Of a stretch of 64,000 nt of DNA, positions 33,656 through 42,773 are shown piece by piece; position 1 is the first letter of the stretch; the number at the start of each line of letters is the position of its first letter. The DNA comes from Fibrella aquatilis. GTDB lineage: Bacteria; Bacteroidota; Bacteroidia; Cytophagales; Spirosomataceae. Location: positions 1 through 64,000 of the forward strand of contig NZ_JAFMYU010000019.1 of assembly GCF_017353255.1 (NCBI RefSeq), written 5' to 3'. The notes beneath the pieces are model-generated. The model did not search any database. It was given only the letters and a program-made list of their open reading frames with translations, and was not told the origin of the DNA. Made by a program: the position numbers and the translations under genes.

Positions 33656-35197
33656 ATGCATCGTTGCTTATCGGCGTCTTTGGGTAGTGTTCTGACCTTA
33701 TTGACCATTCCGGTTTTGGCTCAGACACAGCGCCTTACGCAAACCAATCTTGAAGTCGGCACAATCCTGGCCACCGACCAGACGCCGTTCTGGCTCCGGG
33801 CCAACCAATATGGTATTGTGCCCCTAAAAGGCCCCGTTCTGCGCCTGCAAGCCAATATCCGGTCAGATTACCGCCTGGCCGACAGTACCGGCTATCGACC
33901 CAAAGTAGATTGGGGGTATGCCGTTGATGGGGTTGTCAATGTGGGGGTAACCAACCAGTTTTTCCTTCCCGAAGCCCACATAAAAGGCCGTCTGGGTGCT
34001 TTTGAGCTATATGTGGGTCGTCGGCGCGAGATCGTGGGTTTGGTCGATACGCTACTCACCACGGGTGCCTACGCCTGGTCGGGCAATGCCCTGCCCATAC
34101 CAAAAATCCAGATTGCCCTGCCCGTGTTTACGGCTGTGCCCTTCACCAAAGGCGTGATTTCGGTGATGGGGGCCTACAATCACGGCTGGTTCGAGAATAA
34201 CGGGCGTATCGTGACTGATTCTTACCTGCATCAAAAATACGTCTACGGCCGACTAGGCAAACCCACCTGGCGGTTTCGGCTTTATGGTGGTTTCAATCAT
34301 CAGGTGGTGTGGTCGGGTAAAGCACCGCCGGGTGTGCTCAGCCCCAACCTGTCAAACAACGGCGTGTTGCCCTCCGGTATCAAGTACTACCCCGCTGTAG
34401 TGTTTGGTACACGCGGGCAGGGTGACCGTAGCGACCCCAACGTAACCTCGTTTGAAGACAACCGCATCGGCAATCACCTCGGCTCGCTCGACGTGGCTGC
34501 CGATATTGATTTTTCCGGTTGGAATCTGCTGGCTTACCGACAGTTTGTATATGACGATGGCTCCCTGTTCTACGGCACCAACCTGGCCGACGGCTTGAAT
34601 GGATTGCGTCTCAAAAGCCACCGTCAGCCCGCTGGCGAGGCCTTTTTTCTCCGTCAGATCACTGCCGAATTTCTATATACCGAAAGCCAGGGCGGCGATG
34701 CGTTTGTTGTTGACGACCCCGACCAGCGTGGGCGCGACAACTACTTCAACCAGGGGCAGTTCATCGATGGCTGGCAATACTTCCACCACACCATCGGCAC
34801 CCCGTTTCTGACGCCGCAGGGTGAAGCCCGGCCATCGTTGCCCAACCCCATCGGCATTACTAACAATCGGGTGAGCGCGGTGCATGTGGGCATGGCCGGG
34901 CTGCTGTTTAATCGAATAGAAGTAACCTCGAAGCTCTCGTTCAGCCAGAACCTGGGTACCTATGGCAAGCCCTTCCCCACGCAGCCGAGGCAGTTTTCGG
35001 GGCTGATTACGGCGGCGTTGCCTACTACACTGTTTGGTGGCACGTTGCTAAATGGATCGCTGGGAGTTGACCTGGGCGGGCTGTTGCCTAGCAGCGTGGG
35101 TGTGTATCTGGGCTTGCGAAAAACGGGCTTGCTGTCTTCCAGAAGTGCTTCTGACCAACGTTCGTCTAATGTTAGCCCCCGTTATTTACAACGATAA
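33656..35197 (+). CDS. Capsule-assembly Wzi-family outer-membrane protein
   Basis: A 513-residue predicted outer-membrane beta-barrel of the Wzi family, which in E. coli binds group 1 capsule at the cell surface. The ATG at 33656 starts a signal peptide ending near PVLAQT. The body has alternating barrel strands and the family's recognisable N-terminal TPFWLRANQYGIVPLKG. The length is typical for Bacteroidota members. The substrate polysaccharide is unknown; polysaccharide genes at 42.9-54 kb may be related. An upstream in-frame start at 33596 would put 20 residues before the leader and is unlikely. folK follows 12 bases after the stop. Confidence 0.85.
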   Translation: MHRCLSASLGSVLTLLTIPVLAQTQRLTQTNLEVGTILATDQTPFWLRANQYGIVPLKGPVLRLQANIRSDYRLADSTGYRPKVDWGYAVDGVVNVGVTNQFFLPEAHIKGRLGAFELYVGRRREIVGLVDTLLTTGAYAWSGNALPIPKIQIALPVFTAVPFTKGVISVMGAYNHGWFENNGRIVTDSYLHQKYVYGRLGKPTWRFRLYGGFNHQVVWSGKAPPGVLSPNLSNNGVLPSGIKYYPAVVFGTRGQGDRSDPNVTSFEDNRIGNHLGSLDVAADIDFSGWNLLAYRQFVYDDGSLFYGTNLADGLNGLRLKSHRQPAGEAFFLRQITAEFLYTESQGGDAFVVDDPDQRGRDNYFNQGQFIDGWQYFHHTIGTPFLTPQGEARPSLPNPIGITNNRVSAVHVGMAGLLFNRIEVTSKLSFSQNLGTYGKPFPTQPRQFSGLITAALPTTLFGGTLLNGSLGVDLGGLLPSSVGVYLGLRKTGLLSSRSASDQRSSNVSPRYLQR

Positions 35198-35209
35198 TGC
35201 CCTTCTGGC

Positions 35210-35704
35210 ATGACTGCACCGTCGCAACTGCTTTACCTGCTTTTGGGGGCTAACCTCGGCGACCGAGCGCAGACGCTGGCGCAGGCACGAACGCAGCTGG
35301 CGCAGCAGGTAGGCACGCTCACGCAGGCATCGCCCCTTTACGAAACCGCCGCCTGGGGCCTTACCGACCAACCGGCTTACCTCAACCAGGTCCTGTTGCT
35401 GGAAACGGTGCTTTCTCCTGAGGCTGTACTGACCCAAACGCAGGCCATTGAACAGGCCCTGGGCCGGGTCCGGGCCGAGCGCTGGGGTGCCCGCGTAATC
35501 GATATCGACCTGCTTTTCTACAACGACCTGATCCTGAATACCCCCGCCCTCACCCTGCCGCACCCGTACCTGCATCTCCGCCGGTTCACGCTCCAGCCCC
35601 TTGCCGATGTGGCCCCCAACCTGACTCATCCCGTCTTGAAAATGCCCGTATGGCAACTGCTTGAGGTCTGCCAAGATGGGAGTGAGGTAATTAAATTCTC
35701 GTAA
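35210..35704 (+). CDS. folK: 2-amino-4-hydroxy-6-hydroxymethyldihydropteridine diphosphokinase
   Basis: A 164-residue cytoplasmic enzyme (HPPK) that pyrophosphorylates 6-hydroxymethyl-7,8-dihydropterin in folate synthesis. Clear motifs: LLLGANLGDR at the N-terminus, SPLYETAAWGLTDQPAYLNQV, and RVRAERWGARVIDIDLLFYND, which holds the paired aspartates binding the two Mg2+ ions, followed by LPHPYLHLRRFTLQPL. The length is standard. It lies 12 bases downstream of the Wzi-like gene on the same strand, so it may share its transcript. Confidence 0.95.
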   Translation: MTAPSQLLYLLLGANLGDRAQTLAQARTQLAQQVGTLTQASPLYETAAWGLTDQPAYLNQVLLLETVLSPEAVLTQTQAIEQALGRVRAERWGARVIDIDLLFYNDLILNTPALTLPHPYLHLRRFTLQPLADVAPNLTHPVLKMPVWQLLEVCQDGSEVIKFS

Positions 35705-35732
35705 CAACGGGGCGTAATCAATTGAAGTTCAT

Positions 35733-35740
35733 TAATTTTG
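35733..35740 (+). promoter_or_regulatory. Possible -7 box for the aminotransferase gene
   Basis: TAATTTTG matches the Bacteroidota -7 consensus TAnnTTTG exactly and would place transcription start about 36 bases before the ATG at 35783. No good -33 TTG is found at the usual spacing. Confidence 0.35.
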
Positions 35741-35782
35741 TGTAAGAATACTTGCCAAATTTTCAATAAAAAGACAAAAACT

Positions 35783-37003
35783 ATGTCTGCCGCCGTAGCG
35801 AGTACCGCCACTCTTTTAGCCGACCGGATCAACGCGCTGGAAGAATCATCGACGTTGGGAATGACCAAAATGGCTCGTGAACTAGCCGCGCAGGGTCATA
35901 AAGTGATCAGCCTCAGCGTGGGCGAACCCGACTTTAAAACGCCCGCCCACATTTGCGAAGCTGCCAAAAAAGCTATCGACGACGGCTTCCACGGCTACAG
36001 CCCCGTGGCGGGTTACCCCGACCTGCGCAAAGCCATTGCCGACAAGTTCAGCCGTGACAATGGCCTGAACTGGAAAGCTGAAAACGTGGTGGTGTCAACC
36101 GGTGCCAAGCATTCGTTGGCCAACGTGTTGCAGGTGCTGGTAAACCCCGGCGATGAGGTCATTATTTTCTCGCCCTACTGGGTTAGCTATTCCGAGATGG
36201 TGAAGCTATCGGAAGGTGTGTCAGTGGTGCTCGACGGGGCGTTTGACAACGATTTCAAAGTCACGCCCGAACAGTTTGAAGCCGCCATCACCGACCGCAC
36301 TAAAGTGGTTATGTTCGCCTCGCCCAACAACCCTACCGGCTCAGTCTATACCGAAGCCGAACTCCGGGCCATTGGCGCGGTAGTAGCCCGCCACGAGCAG
36401 GTCTACGTCCTGGCCGACGAGATTTACGAATACATCAATTTCACGCCCGAAGGTCATTTCAGCATGGGTTCCATGCCCGAAATCGCCGACCGTGTGATCA
36501 CCGTCAACGGCGTGGCCAAAGGGTTTGCTATGACCGGCTGGCGCATTGGGTTCATTGGCGCGGCCAAATGGATTGCCGAAGGGGTCGAGAAATTGCAGGG
36601 TCAGGTAACGTCGGGTACAAACTCGATTGCCCAAAAAGCCACCGTAGCGGCCCTGAATGGCACCTTGGAGCCGACAAAAGAAATGGCCCAGGCCTACCAG
36701 CGTCGCCGCGATCTGGTGGTGAAATTGCTGAAAGAGATACCCGGTTTCAAAGTGAACGTGCCGCAGGGAGCTTTCTACGCCTTCCCCGACGTGAGCGCCC
36801 ACTACGGCAAGTCAGACGGCACCACCACGATCCATAACTCCGACGATTTTGCCAATTGGCTGCTCAATACCCGATATGTAGCCACGGTGGCCGGTTCGGG
36901 TTTTGGCGCGCCCAACTGCATCCGTATCTCAACCGCCGCGTCTGACGAAGCCCTCGTCGAAGCCGTAGGCCGGATTCGGGAGGCTGTGGGTACGTTAAAG
37001 TGA
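35783..37003 (+). CDS. PLP-dependent aminotransferase, AspC class I
   Basis: A 406-residue cytoplasmic class I/II aminotransferase, probably aspartate or a related amino acid:2-oxoglutarate enzyme. Seen: SVGEPDFKTPAHI, YSPVAGYPDLRKAIA, ASPNNPTGSVY, DEIYEYI, and the PLP lysine in VNGVAKGFAMTGWRIGF, with the C-terminal substrate Arg in NCIRISTA. The ATG at 35783 gives the family's usual start; an upstream TTG frame at 35738 adds atypical residues. The length is complete. Specificity between AspC, tyrosine and other substrates is not readable. Confidence 0.93.
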   Translation: MSAAVASTATLLADRINALEESSTLGMTKMARELAAQGHKVISLSVGEPDFKTPAHICEAAKKAIDDGFHGYSPVAGYPDLRKAIADKFSRDNGLNWKAENVVVSTGAKHSLANVLQVLVNPGDEVIIFSPYWVSYSEMVKLSEGVSVVLDGAFDNDFKVTPEQFEAAITDRTKVVMFASPNNPTGSVYTEAELRAIGAVVARHEQVYVLADEIYEYINFTPEGHFSMGSMPEIADRVITVNGVAKGFAMTGWRIGFIGAAKWIAEGVEKLQGQVTSGTNSIAQKATVAALNGTLEPTKEMAQAYQRRRDLVVKLLKEIPGFKVNVPQGAFYAFPDVSAHYGKSDGTTTIHNSDDFANWLLNTRYVATVAGSGFGAPNCIRISTAASDEALVEAVGRIREAVGTLK

Positions 37004-37025
37004 ATGTACATTGTACATTATTCAT
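37004..37025. repeat. Solo ATGTACAATG-family repeat
   Basis: AATGTACATTGTACATTATT follows directly on the aminotransferase stop and lies between convergent genes. It is a short, nearly self-palindromic member of the family at 577-682. Confidence 0.5.
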
Positions 37026-37029
37026 TCAT

Positions 37030-37479
37030 CTACTTCACCAACGCCTTCTCCTCCTCCGTCAATTCACCGACCAGTGCGTATTTTTTGATCTTCAGCGCGG
37101 CCAGCACATCAAGCGTATTGACCATATTTTTGTAAGATGACGTGGGTAATGGCTTGATAATGAGCACGAGCGAATCGGTACCGAGGGTGGCTTCAGCCTG
37201 CTGCTTTACGCGTTTAATAGCCCCCGATAATGAGTCGGTTGGCACGGCTACGAGGGCTTTGGCGGCGTTGACAGTGTTGGGATCTACCCGGTCGAGCAGG
37301 TACGTCTTTTTATCACCCAAATACAGTGTCAATGTCTTGTGTACATCCACCTGCGTTTTGGGGCCTTTGGTGTCTGGCACGTTCAGCGTCATAGTCGACG
37401 GTTTGCTCAAAGCGGTGGCCACGACGAAAAAGGCAACAAACAAGCCAAGCAGGGCCAGAATAATCCAGATTATACGCAT
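37030..37479 (-). CDS. ExbD/TolR-like protein
   Basis: A 149-residue protein with one N-terminal TM helix (IIWIILALLGLFVAFFVV) and a periplasmic ExbD/TolR-like domain: TMTLNVPDTKG, LTLYLGDKKTYLLDR, LVLIIKPLPTSSYKNMVNTLDVLAALKIKKYALV shortened in the usual order. ExbD and TolR couple the proton gradient to outer-membrane work through ExbB/TolQ; no partner gene is nearby. The conserved membrane Asp of true ExbD is not evident in the TM helix, so this may be an orphan or modified member. It is monocistronic, convergent with the aminotransferase. Confidence 0.75.
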   Translation of the reverse strand: MRIIWIILALLGLFVAFFVVATALSKPSTMTLNVPDTKGPKTQVDVHKTLTLYLGDKKTYLLDRVDPNTVNAAKALVAVPTDSLSGAIKRVKQQAEATLGTDSLVLIIKPLPTSSYKNMVNTLDVLAALKIKKYALVGELTEEEKALVK

Positions 37480-37504
37480 ACTGTGGTCGAGTTTAGGTCA
37501 AAGT

Positions 37505-37550
37505 AAAGCCCTGCTAATGTAGCTAAATAGCTCACCAGCAGGGCTTTTTT
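37505..37550 (-). terminator. Intrinsic terminator in the 37480-37564 gap
   Basis: Arms AAAGCCCTGCT (37505-37515) and AGCAGGGCTTT (37537-37547) make an 11-bp stem. On the minus strand it follows the gene ending at 37565 and is trailed by TTTACTTTG. The plus strand has a stronger T-run, so it may work both ways. Confidence 0.6.
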
Positions 37551-37564
37551 ACGTATAAACTCCG

Positions 37565-38029
37565 CTACGCCACTTGCAGCTCAAACAATTCTTCGGGAAG
37601 TTTGATTTTCTCCAGCAGCTTGTCTTCCAACAGGTTAGCCCACTCATTGAGGTACGCTACCACATCGTCGCGGCGGTTGTGTTTGAGAAAGCGAGCCTCC
37701 AGCGGAAACCGGCGCAATACTTCGCGGTCGTCCAGTTTTTCCAGGTGCTTCAGGTCTTCCAGCGACAAGCCCGCGCCAAGCATCTGGTTGATAATCACGT
37801 CGAACGGCAGTTGGCTGGTGTCGCAGTAGTCAGCTACCTGTTCGTTCCAGTCACCGTAGCGCTGCATCGCATACTGGTGAATCTGGTCTTTGGTCATCCG
37901 GGTCAGTTCCTGAGCCAGGTTACCACAGTTGCAACTCCCCATATGGCCCCACTGGTAGGGGGCGCCGTCGGCTACTTTGCGGGCCGTGCGACGGAGAGCG
38001 TCGATCAATTCCGGGGTTGGACGTGCCAT
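37565..38029 (-). CDS. Conserved hypothetical protein with GSCNCG motif
   Basis: A 154-residue soluble protein from the ATG at 38029 (MARPTPELIDALRRTA); an ATG at 38056 would add nine residues. The N-terminal GHMGSCNCGNLAQELT holds a C-x-C pair that could bind metal. The central and C-terminal regions are helical and charged (LSLEDLKHLEKLDDREVL, LLEDKLLEKIKLPEEL). No named family or catalytic motif is recognised. It resembles short conserved proteins seen in other Bacteroidota. No signal peptide is evident. The S41 protease gene is divergent. Confidence 0.7.
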   Translation of the reverse strand: MARPTPELIDALRRTARKVADGAPYQWGHMGSCNCGNLAQELTRMTKDQIHQYAMQRYGDWNEQVADYCDTSQLPFDVIINQMLGAGLSLEDLKHLEKLDDREVLRRFPLEARFLKHNRRDDVVAYLNEWANLLEDKLLEKIKLPEELFELQVA

Positions 38030-38123
38030 CTTTCTAGTTATCTTTTGTGCCCTCACAACGTGTTGTTTGGCCTATTTGTTCGGCTACTAAATTAAGGAAT
38101 CCGCCTGTCATATTTTGGGTTAG

Positions 38124-38150
38124 TTGTCTGGCAACCGGGGTGTACCTTTG
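38124..38150 (+). promoter_or_regulatory. Bacteroidota-type promoter for the S41 protease
   Basis: TACCTTTG at 38143-38150 matches TAnnTTTG exactly, with TTG at 38124-38126 sixteen bases upstream. It predicts transcription from near 38157 and supports the GTG start at 38173. Confidence 0.5.
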
Positions 38151-38172
38151 GCCTATAACACCACCAATCTTC

Positions 38173-39705
38173 GTGACACGTTTCGTTATCCGCGGCATTT
38201 GTTACTGGCTTTTTGGGCTGCTACGGCTGCTCAATACGGAGGCTGCGGCACAACCGCTACTGACGCCACCGCCCAACCCACTCAACCATGTCTATTCGGT
38301 AGATCAACTGCGCAGCGATTTCGCACTTATCCGTCGGGCGCTTGAAGAAGCCCATCCCGGCTTGTACCGTTACCATCCCCGCGACAGCGTAAACCGCTGG
38401 TTCGATGCTGCCGCCGCCCGCATTGATCGGCCCATGACCGAGTTGCAATTTCGCCGGGCCATCGAACCCGCCGTTGACCACATTGGCTGCGGACATACCG
38501 ACCTCTACGCTTCAAAAGCCTTTACCCGGTTTAGAAAGCGCAACCCGCTGAAGCCGTTTCCGGTAGACGCTATTGTGCTCAATAACAAGCTCTACGTACG
38601 CGAAAATCGCAGCACCGACACCACCATTCGGCGGGGTACCGAGATTACGAAGATCAATGGGCGGGCGGCGCAGGCGGTGCTGGAACGGATCTATAACTAT
38701 ATCTCGTCTGACGGCTACAATCAGACCTTTAAGCCGTTTGTGATTAATACGGGCAGTTTTGGTAGCTATTATACGCTGGCGTTCGGAGCCGATTCGGTGG
38801 CGCACGAGCTTACCCTTCGCGACTCGACCGGCAATACGCAGACGCTGAGCTTCCGCACCCGCCCCGACCGCATTAAACCCCGCCTCGACTCGCTCGATAA
38901 GCGCACCATTCCGGCTGGAAAGCCCAAACGTAAGCCCGCTACCGAAACCAAGCCCGACGAACTCCGGTCGTTTGTTTTTTCTGACCGCGACACCACCACG
39001 GCCATCATGACCATCACCTCGTTTTCGGGTGGGGGGCAGCGGGGATTTTTCAAGCAAAGTTTTCACACGCTGGCGCAACAGAAAGGCATCAAAAACCTCA
39101 TTGTCGATGTCAGGGGCAACCTGGGGGGCAATTCGGGGGCGAGTATCAACCTGGTGTCGTACCTGGTGAATAAACCCTTTCAGGCCTATACGCAGGTGGA
39201 TGCGCCCGTACGGCAGGTGTCGTTTAATGAGCACCTAGGCTGGAAATTCTGGCGCTTTTTCCTCCGTAACTTCTTCACCCGCCGCACCCCTGAAGGCACC
39301 TACCGCCGCACCGGCGAAACGGGTATCATTAAACCCGTTCGGCGCAACGGCTTCAGGGGGCGGGTGTTTGTTCTTATCAACGGCGGCACGTTTTCGGCGG
39401 CGGCCATCTTTGCCTCGCTTGCCAAACACAATGCCCCCGACCGCGTAACGGTGGTAGGTCGCGAAAGCGGCGGCGGCGAGTATGGCTGCAATGCGTTCAC
39501 GTCGCCCTACCTGACCCTGCCCGAAACGGGTGTGCAACTGCGCCTGCCACTCTATAAAATCGTGCTGGCTATTCCGGGTCAGGACAAGGGCCACGGCGTC
39601 ATGCCCGACGTGCCGGTGACCTATACGCTGCCCGCCGTAACGGCCGGGCAAGACCTTGACGTGGAGGCTGTTTACGGCCTGATCAGTGCAAAAGCAGGTA
39701 GGTAA
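38173..39705 (+). CDS. S41-family (tail-specific-like) peptidase
   Basis: A 510-residue exported serine peptidase of the S41 family, related to C-terminal processing proteases. The leader (VIRGICYWLFGLLRLL) is followed by a helical N-terminal domain and a core with IKNLIVDVRGNLGG, the catalytic Ser in NGGTFSAAAIFASLA, and VVGRESGGGEYG, all usual for S41. A PDZ domain is not clearly seen. No ATG is available at the N-terminus; the GTG at 38173 fits a signal peptide and the promoter at 38124-38150, whereas an in-frame GTG at 38047 would overlap the divergent gene. It is probably periplasmic or outer-membrane. The start is uncertain. Confidence 0.85.
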   Translation: MTRFVIRGICYWLFGLLRLLNTEAAAQPLLTPPPNPLNHVYSVDQLRSDFALIRRALEEAHPGLYRYHPRDSVNRWFDAAAARIDRPMTELQFRRAIEPAVDHIGCGHTDLYASKAFTRFRKRNPLKPFPVDAIVLNNKLYVRENRSTDTTIRRGTEITKINGRAAQAVLERIYNYISSDGYNQTFKPFVINTGSFGSYYTLAFGADSVAHELTLRDSTGNTQTLSFRTRPDRIKPRLDSLDKRTIPAGKPKRKPATETKPDELRSFVFSDRDTTTAIMTITSFSGGGQRGFFKQSFHTLAQQKGIKNLIVDVRGNLGGNSGASINLVSYLVNKPFQAYTQVDAPVRQVSFNEHLGWKFWRFFLRNFFTRRTPEGTYRRTGETGIIKPVRRNGFRGRVFVLINGGTFSAAAIFASLAKHNAPDRVTVVGRESGGGEYGCNAFTSPYLTLPETGVQLRLPLYKIVLAIPGQDKGHGVMPDVPVTYTLPAVTAGQDLDVEAVYGLISAKAGR

Positions 39706-39762
39706 AACAATGCCCACGGCTTTTGACTTATAGCAGCAAAGCACCCTGCTGCACACTTCATC

Positions 39763-40680
39763 ATGGATTTTGGCAAAGTAATCAACCCCGGCGCTGTCAC
39801 GTTCTCGTTGCCACCCGGCCACGCGTTCAACGCCCGCATCTGGACCGACGTGACGCCCAGCCGTCGGCCCGACGTTTACATTGGTGGGCCGGTTTGGGCC
39901 AATAAAGACTACGTCGGAAAAGTGTATCCGGCCACGGCCAAAGAGCGCGATTTTCTGCACCACTATGTCCGGCAATTCAATACCATTGAGTTGAACCTGA
40001 CGCACTACCAGATCCCAACGGCGGGCATGATTGAAAAGTGGAAAACCGAAGCCGCCGGGGCGGGGCATTCGTTTCATTTTTGCCCGAAGTTTCCGCAGAT
40101 CATCAGCCACGAGCGCCTGCTGGAAGGGGCCGAAAACCTTACTAATGAGTTTATCAACGCCATTTTTGGCTTGGAAGAGTTCTTGGGTATGTCGTTTTTG
40201 CAGTTGCCGCCCGTGTTTGCGCCGAACAAATGGCCCGTGCTGGAACGTTACCTCAGCCACCTGCCCGACGACCTCGACGTGGCCGTTGAGTTTCGCCACC
40301 CCGACTGGTTCAAGCCCCAAATCTGGAGCCAAACGCTGGAGAAATTACGCAACCTGCACCGCCACACGGTCATTACTGACGTGGCCGGGCGGCGCGACGT
40401 ACTACACATGGGCCTCAGCAGCCCCGTGCTAACCCTCCGCTTCATTGCTAATGAGGGCCACCCCACCGACTACAGCCGGACCGACGAGTGGGTGCAACGC
40501 CTGAAAAAGTGGTTCGATAAGGGCCTGCAAACGGCCTATCTGTTTGTTCACGGCGGCGGCGACAACGACACCGCCCCAGAACTGATTCGCTATTGGGTGC
40601 GCCAACTTAATGAACACTGCGGCCTGAACCTCAGCGAACCCGTGTTGCAACCGCAGGTAGTGCAGGGAAGCTTATTTTAG
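39763..40680 (+). CDS. DUF72 (YecE-like) protein
   Basis: A 305-residue TIM-barrel protein of the DUF72/YecE family. Recognisable parts are YIGGPVWANKDYVGKVYP, FNTIELNLTHYQIP, FHFCPKFPQIISHERL, FLQLPPVFAP, VAVEFRHPDWF and a C-terminal YLFVHGGGDNDTAP. The family is widespread but has no settled function. It is cytoplasmic and of normal length. The stop at 40680 is followed 2 bases later by a palindrome shared with the convergent hypothetical gene. Confidence 0.88.
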   Translation: MDFGKVINPGAVTFSLPPGHAFNARIWTDVTPSRRPDVYIGGPVWANKDYVGKVYPATAKERDFLHHYVRQFNTIELNLTHYQIPTAGMIEKWKTEAAGAGHSFHFCPKFPQIISHERLLEGAENLTNEFINAIFGLEEFLGMSFLQLPPVFAPNKWPVLERYLSHLPDDLDVAVEFRHPDWFKPQIWSQTLEKLRNLHRHTVITDVAGRRDVLHMGLSSPVLTLRFIANEGHPTDYSRTDEWVQRLKKWFDKGLQTAYLFVHGGGDNDTAPELIRYWVRQLNEHCGLNLSEPVLQPQVVQGSLF

Positions 40681-40682
40681 TT

Positions 40683-40770
40683 ATTGGTCATTCGCTACGC
40701 TGTCATTCGGTAGTCATTCATTGTCTTTACAACTAATGACCATTGAATGACAGCGTAGCGAATGACCAAT
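40683..40770. repeat. Palindrome, GGTCATTCGCTACGCTGTCA family
   Basis: Outer arms 40683-40708 and 40745-40770 are perfect over 26 bases; the inner 36 bases pair imperfectly (TAGTCATTCATTGT against AATGGTCATTAGTTGT). The word GCGTAGCG also occurs in the palindrome at 8552-8715. It fills the junction of two convergent genes. Confidence 0.85.
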
Positions 40771-40780
40771 GACTTATGAC

Positions 40781-41728
40781 CTATTCCTCCAACAACGTAC
40801 GCAGCTTGGCGGGGTAGGAGAGGTAGGCTTTGTTGCCTTCTACGCGGTACGGAAATAGCTGGTACTGACCTTCGTAATACCAATAATACCGGTCTGTGAC
40901 GGTATAAATCTCGTCGGTGTAGAACGACTGCACCAGTTCGTGCGAGGCCCCGATGTAGTCGAAAACGGTGTCGGTTTCGATGGGGTGAACAAACGCCACA
41001 CCCTTGGCCGGAATGCTCACCACAGCCCCGAATGAGCCAATGGCCTGTTCGATGTTCTGGCCTAGCTCAATGGCGTAGGCGGCGGCAAAGTCGTTGTGGA
41101 AGAGCGTAAAAAACGGCAGTCGTTCGGCGAGGAGGTAAGCGTTGACGTCGGTTTTTTCGCGGGCAATATTGGCCAACGCTACGTCAAAGAGTTGATCAAT
41201 AGGTTTTTCCCACTCTTCGGCTTCATTGCTGCGCACATAGTGGAGGGCGTCCTGGAAATCGATGACCAGAAACGTGTAGGTGTCAGGGAAGTCCTGACGA
41301 TACACACAGTCCTGCATGACTTCTTTGGCAAAACCCTTAGGTTTCACCTGCACCTTCAGCAAGGGGGCCGCAAACTCGAAATCTTTGTAGATATAGGTAA
41401 TGGCCGCGCTGTTGATGGGCAAGATCTTCACGTGGTTGATCACGATGGCTTCCCACTCACTCACGTCGGCCGCTTTACATTTGCGTAGCAGGTTATCCAA
41501 GAAAAAGAGCGTGGCCCCGTTCTGTCCAGCAAACAGCACCGACAGGCTGCCATCGTCGTGAATGGCTTCTATGGTACCCTTTAGGCTCAGTTGTTCAATG
41601 GTTAACTGGAGCACACGGTTGTACTCCTCCGGCGTAATCAGCGAAGTCAGGTGGGCTGGTAAGGGGTACAGCGGGCTACTGATAGCGGCGCTTTCGGTTG
41701 GCTTTTTGCGCTTGAACAGTCCAAACAT
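40781..41728 (-). CDS. Hypothetical protein, DUF1444-like
   Basis: A 315-residue soluble protein with a basic N-terminus (MFGLFKRKKPTESA) and alpha/beta sequence such as VLFAGQNGATLFFLDNLLR, FAKEVMQDCVYRQDFPDTYTF begun and YYWYYEGQYQLFPYRVEGN. The general pattern recalls DUF1444 (YtpQ-like) proteins, but I am not certain. No catalytic or signal motif is seen. It is of unknown function and probably cytoplasmic. It is monocistronic, with a 163-base divergent gap (41729-41891) to the OmpA lipoprotein gene, in which no gene is seen. Confidence 0.6.
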   Translation of the reverse strand: MFGLFKRKKPTESAAISSPLYPLPAHLTSLITPEEYNRVLQLTIEQLSLKGTIEAIHDDGSLSVLFAGQNGATLFFLDNLLRKCKAADVSEWEAIVINHVKILPINSAAITYIYKDFEFAAPLLKVQVKPKGFAKEVMQDCVYRQDFPDTYTFLVIDFQDALHYVRSNEAEEWEKPIDQLFDVALANIAREKTDVNAYLLAERLPFFTLFHNDFAAAYAIELGQNIEQAIGSFGAVVSIPAKGVAFVHPIETDTVFDYIGASHELVQSFYTDEIYTVTDRYYWYYEGQYQLFPYRVEGNKAYLSYPAKLRTLLEE

Positions 41729-41891
41729 GGTGGTAACAAGATACGAATACTTCTAATTTTACAGTTGGTACATGAGAAGAAATGGCTCAAAAATTGTTTT
41801 GTGTTTAAGTTTGAATTCGTGGCACTGGTGCCAGGGTTAGTCTAAGGCAATGGCCTGTGAGTAGTGTTACAATAACTTTCCAATAAGTTAC

Positions 41892-42770
41892 ATGAAAAAT
41901 GTATTGATTCTCTGCGCCGGACTGGCCCTGATGTCGTCCTGCGCTGCCAGCAAGAAACGGAAGCTAGATCTGATTAATCTTCAGGCAGCTCACGAAAAAA
42001 CCGTTGCTGACCTCAACAACTGCGACAAAAAAACGGCTGAACTTCAGGCGACGATTAAAGGCAAAGACAGCGACCTGGCCACCCGTGCCAATCAAATGGC
42101 CGACCTCCAAAGCCAGATCGATTACCTGAAGAAGACCAACAACAACCTCCTCGACCGGATGTCTGACCTGTCGGTGGTGAGCAAGCAGGGTGCTGAGAGT
42201 ATCAAGAAATCGTTGGAGACGCTCAACGAGCAAACCCGCTACGTCAACAACATCAACAGCTCGATCCGCAGCAAAGACTCGCTGAACCTGGCCCTAGTCA
42301 TGAACCTCAAACGCTCCTTGGCCGACATAAACGATCAGGATGTGCAGGTGGAAGTGAAAAAAGGCGTGGTCTACGTGTCTATTTCAGACAAACTGCTGTT
42401 TAACTCAGGTAAGTTCGACGTAAACCCACAGGCCGAAGCCGTACTGGCCAAAGTGGCTAAAGTGGTGAATGACCACAGCGAACTCGATATTCTGGTAGAA
42501 GGCCACACCGACTCGGTGCCTTTCTCATCGACCAACCTGAAAGACAACTGGGACCTGAGCGTGCTCCGGGCTACGGCTGTATCGCGGGTACTGCAAAGCA
42601 AATTTGGTGTTAGCCCCGCCCGCCTCACCGCCGGTGGCCGTGGTGAGTTTGTGCCCAAAGAAGACAACGGCACGCCCGAAGGTCGCCGCGTAAACCGCCG
42701 CACCGAAATCATCCTGACTCCCAAACTGGATCAGTTCTTCAACCTGCTCTCATCAGGACAGGGGAAGTAA
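41892..42770 (+). CDS. OmpA/MotB-type peptidoglycan-binding lipoprotein
   Basis: A 292-residue lipoprotein with the leader MKNVLILCAGLALMSSC, a helical coiled-coil spacer (about 25-140, AELQATIKGKDSDLATRANQ) and a C-terminal OmpA domain (VYVSISDKLLFNSGKFDVNP, LVEGHTDSVPFSSTNLKDNW, EGRRVNRRTEIIL). The long coiled coil would let it span the periplasm from the outer membrane to peptidoglycan. This layout is common in Bacteroidota. The stop is followed 3 bases later by a palindrome. The upstream region carries TAACTTTC, one mismatch from the -7 consensus. Confidence 0.93.
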   Translation: MKNVLILCAGLALMSSCAASKKRKLDLINLQAAHEKTVADLNNCDKKTAELQATIKGKDSDLATRANQMADLQSQIDYLKKTNNNLLDRMSDLSVVSKQGAESIKKSLETLNEQTRYVNNINSSIRSKDSLNLALVMNLKRSLADINDQDVQVEVKKGVVYVSISDKLLFNSGKFDVNPQAEAVLAKVAKVVNDHSELDILVEGHTDSVPFSSTNLKDNWDLSVLRATAVSRVLQSKFGVSPARLTAGGRGEFVPKEDNGTPEGRRVNRRTEIILTPKLDQFFNLLSSGQGK

Positions 42771-42773
42771 GGC

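Noticed and set aside
39235-40332. A 365-codon minus-strand frame across the S41 and DUF72 genes
   Set aside because: It spans two well-supported plus-strand genes and their junction; codon pattern and lack of motifs mark it as a shadow.
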